Positions 8,206-16,002 of a stretch of DNA of 45,566 nt are shown here, one piece after another (the first letter of the stretch is position 1; every line of letters starts with the position of its first letter). The position numbers and the translations under genes were made by a program. Source of the stretch: Betaproteobacteria bacterium UBA5216 (GTDB lineage: Bacteria; Pseudomonadota; Gammaproteobacteria; Burkholderiales; SG8-41); assembly GCA_002412495.1 (NCBI GenBank), contig DHVE01000145.1:1-45566 (forward strand). The letters are read 5' to 3'. The notes beneath the pieces were generated by a model, which saw nothing but the letters and a program-made list of their open reading frames with translations, searched no databases and was not told the origin of the DNA.

Positions 8206-9562
8206 TGGGGCGATAATCGTCGGGCGCGCCGGGCGGGATCGGCGGATGCGCCTTCAGGCTTAGCTGGAATTCCTGAATCAGCACGCGCAGCGGCCTGCGC
8301 GCCCAACTGTGCTGCGTGCCCACGTCGGTTTCCTCTTTCGGATCCTGCACCAGATTGAATACCCACGGTGTTTCGAGGTGGATAGGGCCGGTGTTAGGCT
8401 CGGCTTCCCACACCACATGCATTTTCCAGTCGCGCCATTTGGCCGCGCGCAATTCGTCCTTGATGAAATAGACAAACCCTTCGCGCGCGGACTTTTCGGT
8501 TTTGCCGAAAAAGAAATCGCATTGATCCACGCCGTCGATCGGCCGATCAACCGGCAAGGTTGCGCCGGCAATTCTGGCGAGCGTGGTGTAAATATCCGTG
8601 ATCTGAACGATCTCGTTCGACACACGCGCCGGCACGCGTCCCGGCCAGCGCACGATGAACGGCACGCGCAGTGCGCCTTCCATGGCCGTGTGATACGTGC
8701 CGCTCCACATGCCTGCGGTGCCACGCCACGGGCGGCGAAACTCCGGGCCGTTGTCGCTGGCGAAGATAAACACCGTGTTGTCCCGCAATCCCTGTTGCTC
8801 AATAAAATCATAGAGCTGACCGACTCTTGCATCCATCTCTACCATGGAGTCCGCAAATTCGCCGGCACCGGTTTTGCCGGCAAAATCGTGATGCGGCAAT
8901 GTTGGATAGTGAAGCTGGGTCAAGGGTACGTAGGTGAAAAACGGCTGCTTCGCCTTAACCTGCCGCTGCATGAAATCGATGCTGCGTTCGATCAGCTGCG
9001 AGTCGATTTTGCGGCGCATTTCCAGATCGTATACCGCGATATTTTTCGCCGGCTCGCCGCGCCGGCCTTCCATGACGTAGGGCATCGGTACCACGGCCGG
9101 ATCGTATCCCGGCGTGCTGGTGAACATGCTCTCGTTGGTGGTGCGCGGAATGCCATACCACTCGTCGAAGCCGCGTTCGTGCGGATAACGCCCCGGCCGG
9201 TCCCCCAGATGCCATTTGCCGTAAATCGCTGTGGCGTAACCCCGCGCCGACAACAATTGTCCGAGCGTGATTTCCCACGGCGTGATGCCTTGCGGCAAGC
9301 CGGCGGGCACCGATTGCAGCGCGCCGGTGCGGATCGGGTGACGCCCGGTCATTAACGCCGAGCGCGTGGGCACGCAATCGGATTCGACATTGAAATTGGT
9401 GAGCCGCAGTCCCTCGGCGGCCAGTGCGTCGATGCGGGGCGTGGGGGCGCCACGCAGCACGCCGCCGCCGTAACAGCCGAGTTCGCCCCAGCCGAGGTTG
9501 TCGGCGAGTATCAGTACGATATTGGGCGTGGTGGACGAAGCGGGTGATGCGGGCGATGACAT
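8195..9562 (-). CDS. Sulfatase (arylsulfatase family, Cys-type formylglycine motif)
   Basis: A 455-residue alkaline-phosphatase-superfamily sulfatase that hydrolyses sulfate esters. The N-terminal metal motif ILADNLGWGELG has Asp-Asn where many relatives have Asp-Asp. The activation signature CVPTRSALMTGR places the formylglycine-forming cysteine at C63. FASDNGPEF is the second metal site and GKWHLGD a further family motif. There is no signal peptide, so the enzyme should act in the cytoplasm. The ATG at 9562 is chosen because AGGGGA lies upstream and homology begins there; the frame runs on to 9955. It is divergent from a Bug receptor and convergent with the efflux channel. It needs a formylglycine-generating or anaerobic maturase encoded elsewhere. 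Confidence 0.9.
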   Translation of the reverse strand: MSSPASPASSTTPNIVLILADNLGWGELGCYGGGVLRGAPTPRIDALAAEGLRLTNFNVESDCVPTRSALMTGRHPIRTGALQSVPAGLPQGITPWEITLGQLLSARGYATAIYGKWHLGDRPGRYPHERGFDEWYGIPRTTNESMFTSTPGYDPAVVPMPYVMEGRRGEPAKNIAVYDLEMRRKIDSQLIERSIDFMQRQVKAKQPFFTYVPLTQLHYPTLPHHDFAGKTGAGEFADSMVEMDARVGQLYDFIEQQGLRDNTVFIFASDNGPEFRRPWRGTAGMWSGTYHTAMEGALRVPFIVRWPGRVPARVSNEIVQITDIYTTLARIAGATLPVDRPIDGVDQCDFFFGKTEKSAREGFVYFIKDELRAAKWRDWKMHVVWEAEPNTGPIHLETPWVFNLVQDPKEETDVGTQHSWARRPLRVLIQEFQLSLKAHPPIPPGAPDDYRPTTV

Positions 9563-9587
9563 GTGAGCGTATTTCCCCTGATTGCGT

Positions 9588-9607
9588 GTTGCGGATAGTA
9601 TAGCAAC
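9588..9607. promoter_or_regulatory. Inverted repeat GTTGC-N10-GCAAC in the sulfatase/Bug divergent gap
   Basis: A perfect 5-bp inverted repeat with a 10-base AT-rich spacer lies 26 bases upstream of the sulfatase start, on the other side of which is the divergent Bug gene. Its position would allow one regulator to control both genes. The repeat is short and could occur by chance. Confidence 0.25.
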
Positions 9608-9731
9608 CATGACTGAACAGCCCACCCGGAAATTCGCGCCGCGACGCATTGTACGGCGCAAACCTGATGATTCGCTTGACTGGCAAACCCGGCAAGCTTG
9701 TCGCGCTGCGCAAGCGCGTGCAGCCGGCGTG

Positions 9732-10703
9732 ATGCACGCGTTGGGTGTTTTTCTTTGCGTGCTTTTCGCGTTGGGGGCGGACGGGGTCAGCGCGCAAGGG
9801 TGGAAGCCCAGCCGGCCGGTGGCCTTTGTTACGCCTTCTTCGCCAGCCGGCAGCCTCGACCTCACGGCACGCTCCATCCAGAAGGTATGGGACGACGCGC
9901 GCACGATCGGCGTGCCGGTGGTTGTCATCAACAAGCCGGGCGCGGGCAATGGCATCGCCTGGGGTTACATGAACGAACGGGGCGACGGCCATGCGATTTC
10001 CATCGGCAATACCAATCTGGTGTCAAATGCTGTGACGGGGGCGCACCCGTACACGCACCGCGATGTGACGCCGCTGGCACTGATGTTTGATGATTATTTC
10101 GTACTCGTGGTGCGCGCCGATTCGCCGCTCAAGTCCGTGGCGGATGCGCGCGAACGGCTGCGTGCCGACGCGGGTGCGCTGGCGGTGGGATTTGGCCCGG
10201 GCGTGGGCGCGGGTTCGCACACGGCGGCGGCGGTGGCATGGAAGGGCATGGGTATCGACGTGCGCAAGTCGCGGTTCGTGCCGTACAAGTCGGCGGGCGA
10301 TGCCGTGGTCGCCATGCTGGCGGGCGAAGTCGAGATGGTCTGCGGAACGGCTGTCAACATGCCGCCCTTTCTTGCGGCCGGCCGCGTGCGCGCGCTCGGC
10401 GTCATTGGTCCGCAGCGCCTGCCGGGTGTGCTGGCGACCATCCCGACGCTCAAGGAGCAGGGCATGGACGCGGTGTTTACCAACTGGCGCGGCGTGGTCG
10501 GCGCGAAGGGCATGACCCGGGAGCAGATTGTGTTCTGGGAAAACGCGTTGTCCGTGGTGCATGCGTCGGGCGCATGGAAAAAGGAACTCGAACGCAATTT
10601 CTGGCGCGCGAATTTCCTCACCGGGCCGAAGCTGCGAGAGTTTCTCGACGCGGAAGCGGTGCGGTTTCGCGGTCTGCTGACGGAACTGGGGTTAAGCAAG
10701 TAA
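9732..10703 (+). CDS. Bug-family (TctC-like) periplasmic binding protein, divergent member
   Basis: A 323-residue exported solute receptor. With the ATG at 9732 there is a good Sec signal peptide cleaved after VSA (residues 19-21). The frame is open upstream to a TTG at 9582, but that would place about 50 charged residues before the signal. Family features are recognisable yet altered: INKPGAGNG replaces the usual DNRPGAGG, and VPYKSAGDA replaces VPYKGSGPA. The C-terminal half (NWRGVVGAKGMTREQ) looks closer to classical TctC than to the other four receptors here. It sits between two sulfatase genes, which suggests, without proving it, that it captures a sulfated or similar anionic solute. Confidence 0.8.
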   Translation: MHALGVFLCVLFALGADGVSAQGWKPSRPVAFVTPSSPAGSLDLTARSIQKVWDDARTIGVPVVVINKPGAGNGIAWGYMNERGDGHAISIGNTNLVSNAVTGAHPYTHRDVTPLALMFDDYFVLVVRADSPLKSVADARERLRADAGALAVGFGPGVGAGSHTAAAVAWKGMGIDVRKSRFVPYKSAGDAVVAMLAGEVEMVCGTAVNMPPFLAAGRVRALGVIGPQRLPGVLATIPTLKEQGMDAVFTNWRGVVGAKGMTREQIVFWENALSVVHASGAWKKELERNFWRANFLTGPKLREFLDAEAVRFRGLLTELGLSK

Positions 10704-10721
10704 ACTTGCACGCACTGAAGC

Positions 10722-10749
10722 CGTCATTTTGGCTATCGCCGGAATGACG
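10722..10749. terminator. Hairpin between Bug receptor and second sulfatase
   Basis: A 12-bp stem with two T-G wobble positions closes the loop TATC (5' arm CGTCATTTTGGC, 3' arm GCCGGAATGACG). It begins 18 bases after the receptor stop codon. There is no clear T-run, so it may be a weak terminator, an mRNA stabiliser or a copy of a CGTCATT-type intergenic repeat. Confidence 0.5.
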
Positions 10750-10780
10750 TGTTTCCTGATCAAGACTTCTGGAAATCGCC

Positions 10781-12358
10781 ATGTCCGTTCGTTCCAAACG
10801 CCCCAACATTCTGCTCATTACCTCCGACCAGCAGCGCGCCGACTGCAACGGCTTCGTCAACAAGAACATCAAGACGCCGCACATCGACCGGATCGCGCGC
10901 GAGGGCACGCGCTTTTCCGCCTGCATCACGCCCAATCTCGTGTGCCAGCCGTCGCGATCATCGATATTGACCGGCATGTTGCCACTGACGCATGGCGTGT
11001 GGGACAACGGCGTTGATCTCGATCCCAAAACAGGCGAAGCGGGTTTCGCCGGCACGCTCGCCAAGGCGGGTTACCAAACCGGCTTCATCGGCAAGGCGCA
11101 TTTCTCCACCAAGGTGACGTTCGAGCCGACCGGCACGCCGGAATGCAACAAGAGTCAGGCGAAATATGGCCCCGATTGGTATGGGCCGTATATGGGTTTC
11201 CAGCACTGCGAGCTTAATGTGCTGGGGCATTTGCATCGCACGCGCCCGCTGGAACAACCGCCGGTGGGACATTACGAACGGTGGTTGTCGTCGCGCGGGA
11301 TAGACGGTGAAGGCATCAAGTTGTGGGCCGCTGAAACGCGCGCAGGCACGGGCGCTGCACAGACGTGGCATTCCGCGCTGCCGGCAGCCTGGCATTCGAG
11401 CACCTGGATTGCCGATCGCGCGATCAAATGGATAGGCGATGCTGCCGCGAAAAATGACGGCAATGTTGGCAATGAGGGCGACAAACCGTTCTGCGCCTGG
11501 GTGTCGTTCCCCGATCCGCATCACGCCTTTGATTGCCCGGAGCCGTGGAGTTTGATGTACGACCCGAAAGACATGGTGTTGCCCAAACACCGCACGCGCG
11601 ATCTCGATCGCCGGCCGTGGTGGCACAAGGCGTCGCTCGAATCAAAGCCGCAAGTCACCGATCCAGTGATGCTCAAATTCCGCGCCGAAGGCTCGCGCAT
11701 GCCGGATCAAACCGACGCGCAATTGGCCGAGATGACGGCCAACTACTACGGCATGATTTCGCAAATCGATCATAACGTCGGACGCATCATGAGCGCGCTG
11801 GAAAGCGCGGGTGTGTTGGATAACACGCTGGTGATTTACACCACCGATCACGGCGAGCTGCTGGGCAATCATGGCTTGTATCTCAAGGGGCCGACGCCGT
11901 ATGAGGATTTGCTCAGGGTGACGATGGTGGCGCGCGGGCCGGGTGTGGCGAGCCGGCAACTGGTGGTGGAGCCCGTGTCCACGCTTGATCTCGCGGCGAC
12001 ATTTTATGAAACTGCGGGCGTGGCGCAACCCGAGGGCCTGCAAAGCCGCAGTCTGGTGAAGCTGCTGCGCGGCGGCGCGGAAACGCGCGACGTCGCTTAC
12101 AGTGAATGGCATGTGCATCCGTCGCGCTGCGGCGTGGCGCTCAAGCTGCGCACGGTGCGCACCAAAAAATACAAATGCACGTTCGAGCTCGAATCGGGCG
12201 CGGGCGAGTTGTACGATTTGTCGAATGATCCGGGCGAGATGAATAATCTGTTTGACGATCCGGGTTATGCGCAGGTGCGCGCGGAATTGCACGACATGAT
12301 GCGCGCGCGGCCCGGCGCCATTGTCGAGCCGCTGGCCGAACCAATAGGCATGGCGTAA
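10781..12358 (+). CDS. Sulfatase-family hydrolase (PMH/arylsulfatase-like)
   Basis: A 525-residue sulfatase-superfamily enzyme. It begins NILLITSDQQRAD, a form of the metal motif common in phosphonate-monoester-hydrolase and choline-sulfatase-like members. The activation motif VCQPSRSSILTG puts the formylglycine cysteine at C55. YTTDHGELLGNHGLYLKG is the second metal-site region. There is no signal peptide, so it is predicted to be cytoplasmic. The ATG at 10781 has GGAA about 7 bases upstream. The substrate could be a sulfate ester or a phosphodiester/phosphonate; sequence alone does not decide. It shares only the fold and motifs with the first sulfatase and is not a recent duplicate. Confidence 0.88.
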   Translation: MSVRSKRPNILLITSDQQRADCNGFVNKNIKTPHIDRIAREGTRFSACITPNLVCQPSRSSILTGMLPLTHGVWDNGVDLDPKTGEAGFAGTLAKAGYQTGFIGKAHFSTKVTFEPTGTPECNKSQAKYGPDWYGPYMGFQHCELNVLGHLHRTRPLEQPPVGHYERWLSSRGIDGEGIKLWAAETRAGTGAAQTWHSALPAAWHSSTWIADRAIKWIGDAAAKNDGNVGNEGDKPFCAWVSFPDPHHAFDCPEPWSLMYDPKDMVLPKHRTRDLDRRPWWHKASLESKPQVTDPVMLKFRAEGSRMPDQTDAQLAEMTANYYGMISQIDHNVGRIMSALESAGVLDNTLVIYTTDHGELLGNHGLYLKGPTPYEDLLRVTMVARGPGVASRQLVVEPVSTLDLAATFYETAGVAQPEGLQSRSLVKLLRGGAETRDVAYSEWHVHPSRCGVALKLRTVRTKKYKCTFELESGAGELYDLSNDPGEMNNLFDDPGYAQVRAELHDMMRARPGAIVEPLAEPIGMA

Positions 12359-12374
12359 CCGTGCGGCGCGTGAC

Positions 12375-12638
12375 ATGTCGGCCCGAATCACAAACCGCGA
12401 ATGGTGTTGTTGCGAAGGCGCCGCCAGCGAACTTGTGAAGGATTGCGGGCATACACAGAGTATCGATTTCGTGCTGGTGGCGTGCAGTGGTTGCGGCAAG
12501 CGCTGGATGAGCCTGTATAGCGTTTTCTCGTCGTCGGTTGGTTATGTCAGCCTGAATGACAACGAGGTTGCGCGTTTGATGCAAATGCCCGAGGGCAGGC
12601 AAGGCCGCCGGTTGCTTGAAGAACTGTTTGACCTGTAA
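12375..12638 (+). CDS. Small cysteine-rich protein of unknown function
   Basis: An 87-residue protein I do not recognise. Cysteines are at positions 11, 12, 13, 24, 37 and 40. The pair CSGC (37-40) followed by GKRW looks like half of a zinc ribbon or knuckle, and the earlier CCC may provide the other ligands. The C-terminus (RLLEELFDL) is helical and acidic. It starts 16 bases after the second sulfatase stop, on the same strand, and codon use is like a real gene. Longer antisense frames over the same stretch have no recognisable similarity. A role with the sulfatases, such as metal handling or regulation, is only a guess from position. Confidence 0.65.
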   Translation: MSARITNREWCCCEGAASELVKDCGHTQSIDFVLVACSGCGKRWMSLYSVFSSSVGYVSLNDNEVARLMQMPEGRQGRRLLEELFDL

Positions 12639-12689
12639 GCGCCGCGCGTGGCATGGCAAATCCGCTAACAACGGAAAATGGAGGCAATG

Positions 12690-13661
12690 ATGTTTCGTAA
12701 TGGTTTGTTTTTATTGGCTATTTTTTGTGGCGCGGGCGCGGCGGCCTCCGTGGCGGCACAGGCATTCCCCAGCAAGTCGATCCGCTTTCTGGTTGGTTTT
12801 GCGCCCGGCGGCTCCACGGATATTCTCGCGCGCATCATCGCGCAGGAAATGTCGAAGACCATCGGCCAGCAAGTCGTGGTGGACAACCGGCCCGGCGCGG
12901 GCGGCAATATTGCCGCGGAGGCGGCGAGCAAGGCGCCGCCCGACGGCCACACGATTTTCGCCTGCACTACCGGGGTATTCGCGATTCAGCCGTTTTTGTA
13001 TTCGAAGCTGCCGTACGATCCGGAAAAGGGTTTTGCCCACATCACGCAGACGGGCTCGTTGCCGTATATCGTCGTCACGCATCCCTCGTTGCCGGCGAAG
13101 AACATTCGCGAATTTATCGGTGTCGCCAAGGCGCGGCCCGGTGAAATCAACTATGCGTCGTCGGGCATCGGCACCGCATCGCATTTATCGGCCGCGTATT
13201 TCGCGTCGGTAGCCGGGTTGAAACTCGTGCATGTGCCGTACAAGGGCAGCGGACAAATCATGGGCGATTTGATCGGCGGACAAGTGGTGATGTTGTTCGA
13301 TCAGCCAGTGAGTTCCATGCCGCATGTGAGCGCGGGCAAATTGCGCGTACTCGGCATCAGCAGTGGAAAACGCTTTGTGACGATGCAGGATATCCCCACG
13401 ATAGCCGAGCAGGGCGTGCCGGGGTTCGAGGCCATTTCATGGGCGGGCGCGTGTGCGCCGGGCGGCACGCCGAAGCCGATTGTCGACCGGCTTTACAATG
13501 AAATCGCCAAGGCGCTGAAGGTGCCGGACATCCGTGATCGTTTATTGCGTGACGGCATCGAGCCGATTGGCAGCACGCCGGAACAGTTTATGGAGCACAC
13601 CAGGAAGGAAGCGGTGAAGTGGGGGAAGGTGGTTAAGGATTCTGGAGCGAGAGTGGATTAG
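12690..13661 (+). CDS. Bug-family (TctC-like) periplasmic binding protein
   Basis: A 323-residue exported receptor with a Sec signal peptide ending AQA before FPSKS. Canonical motifs include FLVGFAPGGSTDILAR, VVDNRPGAGGNIAAE and HVPYKGSGQ. Three ATGs are in frame (12678, 12687, 12690). GGAGG at 12680-12684 lies inside the longest version and is correctly spaced (5 bases) only from 12690, which also gives the best signal peptide. A small membrane protein gene begins 6 bases after its stop and is probably co-transcribed. No TctA/TctB partners are found. The ligand is unknown. Confidence 0.92.
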   Translation: MFRNGLFLLAIFCGAGAAASVAAQAFPSKSIRFLVGFAPGGSTDILARIIAQEMSKTIGQQVVVDNRPGAGGNIAAEAASKAPPDGHTIFACTTGVFAIQPFLYSKLPYDPEKGFAHITQTGSLPYIVVTHPSLPAKNIREFIGVAKARPGEINYASSGIGTASHLSAAYFASVAGLKLVHVPYKGSGQIMGDLIGGQVVMLFDQPVSSMPHVSAGKLRVLGISSGKRFVTMQDIPTIAEQGVPGFEAISWAGACAPGGTPKPIVDRLYNEIAKALKVPDIRDRLLRDGIEPIGSTPEQFMEHTRKEAVKWGKVVKDSGARVD

Positions 13662-13667
13662 AACAGG

Positions 13668-14096
13668 ATGCTTGCAAGATTAAAATCCGGCCTTAAGTCA
13701 CGCGCAGCGCTGGTAATCGATGGCCTTCAGATCAGTGCGCTCGCGTTGGGCAGTAGTGCATCGCTTGCGTTCGGGAAATTGTTCGCCGCGCTGGTGTTTG
13801 CGGCACTGGCGATCGGGATTGCTTGCCGGTTTTGGCGGCGCAGGTCGGCGCCTGCCGCACCCGTAGTGCGTCCGTTATGGATTACGCTTGTCAGTGGCGG
13901 GCTGGCTGTTATCGGAAGTGCTGCTGTGGTCGAGGCGGTAAATTTGCCGGTGCGGTTTGATCAATCCGGGTTCGAGAAAAGCAATTGGTTGATGATAATT
14001 GCGATGATTCTTGTATTTTATTGGATACTCAGCGCGATTCTTGCAAGACTCTCAGCGCGGCGTGTTAGCGGCACCACAATCACAACCCATGAATGA
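13668..14096 (+). CDS. Small integral membrane protein of unknown function
   Basis: A 142-residue protein without a family I can name. It has an amphipathic basic N-terminus, then hydrophobic segments near residues 20-52 (possibly two passes), 68-92 and 105-127, with arginine-rich turns (RFWRRRS, RLSARR) that fit the positive-inside rule. That suggests three or four membrane passes. It follows the Bug receptor by 6 bases. It is too short and unlike TctB in detail, although TctB is also a small four-pass protein, so a role as a membrane partner of the receptor is possible but unsupported by motifs. Confidence 0.6.
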   Translation: MLARLKSGLKSRAALVIDGLQISALALGSSASLAFGKLFAALVFAALAIGIACRFWRRRSAPAAPVVRPLWITLVSGGLAVIGSAAVVEAVNLPVRFDQSGFEKSNWLMIIAMILVFYWILSAILARLSARRVSGTTITTHE

Positions 14097-14129
14097 CCTA
14101 TTCACGGATTTAGCTTCAAGGAGAAAGTG

Positions 14130-15149
14130 ATGAGATTTGCAATTGTTGTTGTCTTGGCATTACTCGCGGGCTGCGCCGGCAACGCCCCCATTGCCCTGAA
14201 ATCAATGGGGTCCTTTCACATCGGCGGGCGCGAAGTCACGATCAGTGGCAAGCCGGTGAAGGAAGTGCAGTTCACGCCCGGCGGCGTGCCGGCGAAGGTC
14301 GATCCAAACGGCGTCTATCAGGTCGAGCAGATGTATGTGCAGTATTTCATTCCGCAGGATCAAAAAGGCGCGCTGCCGCTCTTGATGTGGCATGGCGGCG
14401 GGCTGACCGGCGTGACATACGAGACCACGCCGGATGGCCGCGAAGGCTGGATGAATTATTTCATCAAAAAAGGCTGGGCGGTTTACAACTCTGATGCGGT
14501 GGAGCGCGGCCGTTCGGGCTGGGCGATGTATCCGGATGTCTTCAAGGGCGAGCCGCTGTTTTTGACCAAGCAGGATCCGTTCATGCGTTTTCGCATCGGC
14601 GCGGGGCCGGGGTCGTTTGATACCGATCCCGCGAAGATGAAGTTAAAGCCCGGCAGTCAGTTCCCCGCCGAGGGTTACAACAATTTCACCAAGCAGGGCG
14701 TGCCGCGCTGGGTGACGACGGACGATGCGATTATTCGCGCGTATATTGAACTCGTCGATAAGGTGTGTCCGTGCGTGGTGCTGGTGCATTCGCAATCCGG
14801 CCCGTTCGGGCAGAAAGTCGCGCAGGCGCGTCCCGATAAGATCAAGGCCCTGGTGCTGGTTGAACCGGCGGGGCCGGGCGACGCGCAGCTCGCGGCAAAT
14901 CTGAAAAACACGCCGATCCTCGCGGTGTATGGCGACTATATTGAAGAAGATTCGCGTTGGCCGACCATACGCGCGAATGAACTGAAATATTTGGAACAGG
15001 TAAAAGCTGCGGGCGGCAAGTACGACGTGGTGAACCTGCCGCAGATCGGCATCAAGGGCAATTCGCACATGATGATGATGGACAAGAACAGCGATCAGGT
15101 GGCGGATGTGATTCAGCAGTGGCTGGTAAAGCAGGGCTTGTATAGATAA
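14130..15149 (+). CDS. Alpha/beta-hydrolase-fold esterase-like lipoprotein
   Basis: A 339-residue lipoprotein with lipobox LLAGC (C15), so it is anchored in an envelope membrane. The hydrolase fold is indicated by the oxyanion-type WHGGG (residues 87-91), the nucleophile elbow VHSQSG with S221 in the place of GHSQGG of relatives, an acidic GDYIEED segment, and H313 in GNSHMMMMD as the catalytic histidine. The substrate is unknown; related proteins hydrolyse small esters. I chose the ATG at 14130 because AGGAG ends 7 bases before it; an overlapping GTG at 14127 is less well spaced. It is the last gene before the lut region. Confidence 0.8.
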   Translation: MRFAIVVVLALLAGCAGNAPIALKSMGSFHIGGREVTISGKPVKEVQFTPGGVPAKVDPNGVYQVEQMYVQYFIPQDQKGALPLLMWHGGGLTGVTYETTPDGREGWMNYFIKKGWAVYNSDAVERGRSGWAMYPDVFKGEPLFLTKQDPFMRFRIGAGPGSFDTDPAKMKLKPGSQFPAEGYNNFTKQGVPRWVTTDDAIIRAYIELVDKVCPCVVLVHSQSGPFGQKVAQARPDKIKALVLVEPAGPGDAQLAANLKNTPILAVYGDYIEEDSRWPTIRANELKYLEQVKAAGGKYDVVNLPQIGIKGNSHMMMMDKNSDQVADVIQQWLVKQGLYR

Positions 15150-15164
15150 TGATTAAGGACGAAG

Positions 15165-15243
15165 GCGGAAGGATGAAAACAAGCGTCGCGCAAGCAGTGA
15201 ACCGGGGTGGGGTGTTTTCATCCTTCATCCTTCAACCTTCCGC
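15165..15243. repeat. Intergenic inverted-repeat element, GAAGGATGAAAAC family, copy 1
   Basis: A perfect 13-bp inverted repeat: GAAGGATGAAAAC at 15168-15180 and its complement at 15214-15226. A further GCGGAAGG (15165-15172) is complemented at 15236-15243. The loop carries CAGTGAACCGG at 15195-15205, which recurs inverted in copy 2 near 34605. It lies between the esterase stop and the lutA start and ends 13 bases before that start. Confidence 0.8.
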
Positions 15244-15255
15244 TTTGCTCTTATA

Positions 15256-16002
15256 GTGCGCGTCGGTCTCTTCGTCACCTGCCTCGTCGATCTGATGCGC
15301 CCGAGCATCGGCTTCGCTGCGTTGAAGCTGTTGGAATCGGCGGGTTGTGACGTGGTGGTGCCGGAAACGCAAACGTGCTGCGGTCAGCCGGGCTACAACT
15401 CGGGCGATCGCGCCTCGGCGCTGGCCCTGGCGCGCAAGGTGCTGGCGGAATTCGAGGATTGTGATTACGTGGTGGCGCCGTCGGGTTCATGCGCCGGCAT
15501 GATCCGCACGCACTATCCGGCGTTGTTCGCCGGGCAACCGGAACTTGGCCGCGTGAACGCGTTGTGTGCGGCCACGTATGAGTTGACGGAGTTTCTGGTG
15601 ACCATCAGGAAATTTGCCGTCAATGCAAAAAAACCCATAAAAACAACAATGAAAACATATACTTATCATGACTCTTGCTCAGGGCTGCGCGAACTCGGCG
15701 TAAAGGCGCAGCCGCGCGCGCTGCTGGCGCAGATCAAGGATTTGACGCTGAAAGAAATGGATGAGTGCGAAGCGTGCTGCGGTTTTGGCGGCACGTTCGC
15801 CGTGAAGTACGGCGATATCTCCACGCACATCGCGGATCGCAAGTGCGACAACGTTACCGCGAGCGGAGCCGAGGCGGTGGTGCTCGGCGATCTCGGCTGC
15901 ATGCTGAATATCGAAGGCCGTTTGCGGCGGCGCGGGGATAAAAAAACGCGGGTGTTGCATGTGGCAGAGGTTCTCGCCGGTGACACGGCGTTGCCGGAAT
16001 GA
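15256..16002 (+). CDS. lutA: LutA-type Fe-S oxidoreductase subunit (CCG domains)
   Basis: A 248-residue protein of the LutA/YkgE family, one of three subunits of the LutABC complex that oxidises L-lactate to pyruvate. Two cysteine-rich CCG modules are present: TCCGQPGYNSGD near residue 40 and CEACCGFGGTFAVKYGD near 174, with YHDSCSGLRELG between them. These bind iron-sulfur or heterodisulfide-reductase-type centres. It starts with GTG at 15256 and has no Shine-Dalgarno sequence; the inverted-repeat element abuts the start. Its stop overlaps the next gene (ATGA). Its usual partners lutB and lutC lie 6 and 9 kb downstream rather than adjacent. Confidence 0.88.
   Translation: MRVGLFVTCLVDLMRPSIGFAALKLLESAGCDVVVPETQTCCGQPGYNSGDRASALALARKVLAEFEDCDYVVAPSGSCAGMIRTHYPALFAGQPELGRVNALCAATYELTEFLVTIRKFAVNAKKPIKTTMKTYTYHDSCSGLRELGVKAQPRALLAQIKDLTLKEMDECEACCGFGGTFAVKYGDISTHIADRKCDNVTASGAEAVVLGDLGCMLNIEGRLRRRGDKKTRVLHVAEVLAGDTALPE

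Noticed and set aside
11642..12671. Antisense frames over the second sulfatase end and the Cys-rich gene.
   Set aside because: The plus-strand reading has sulfatase homology and gene-like codons; the antisense products are Arg/His-rich without motifs.
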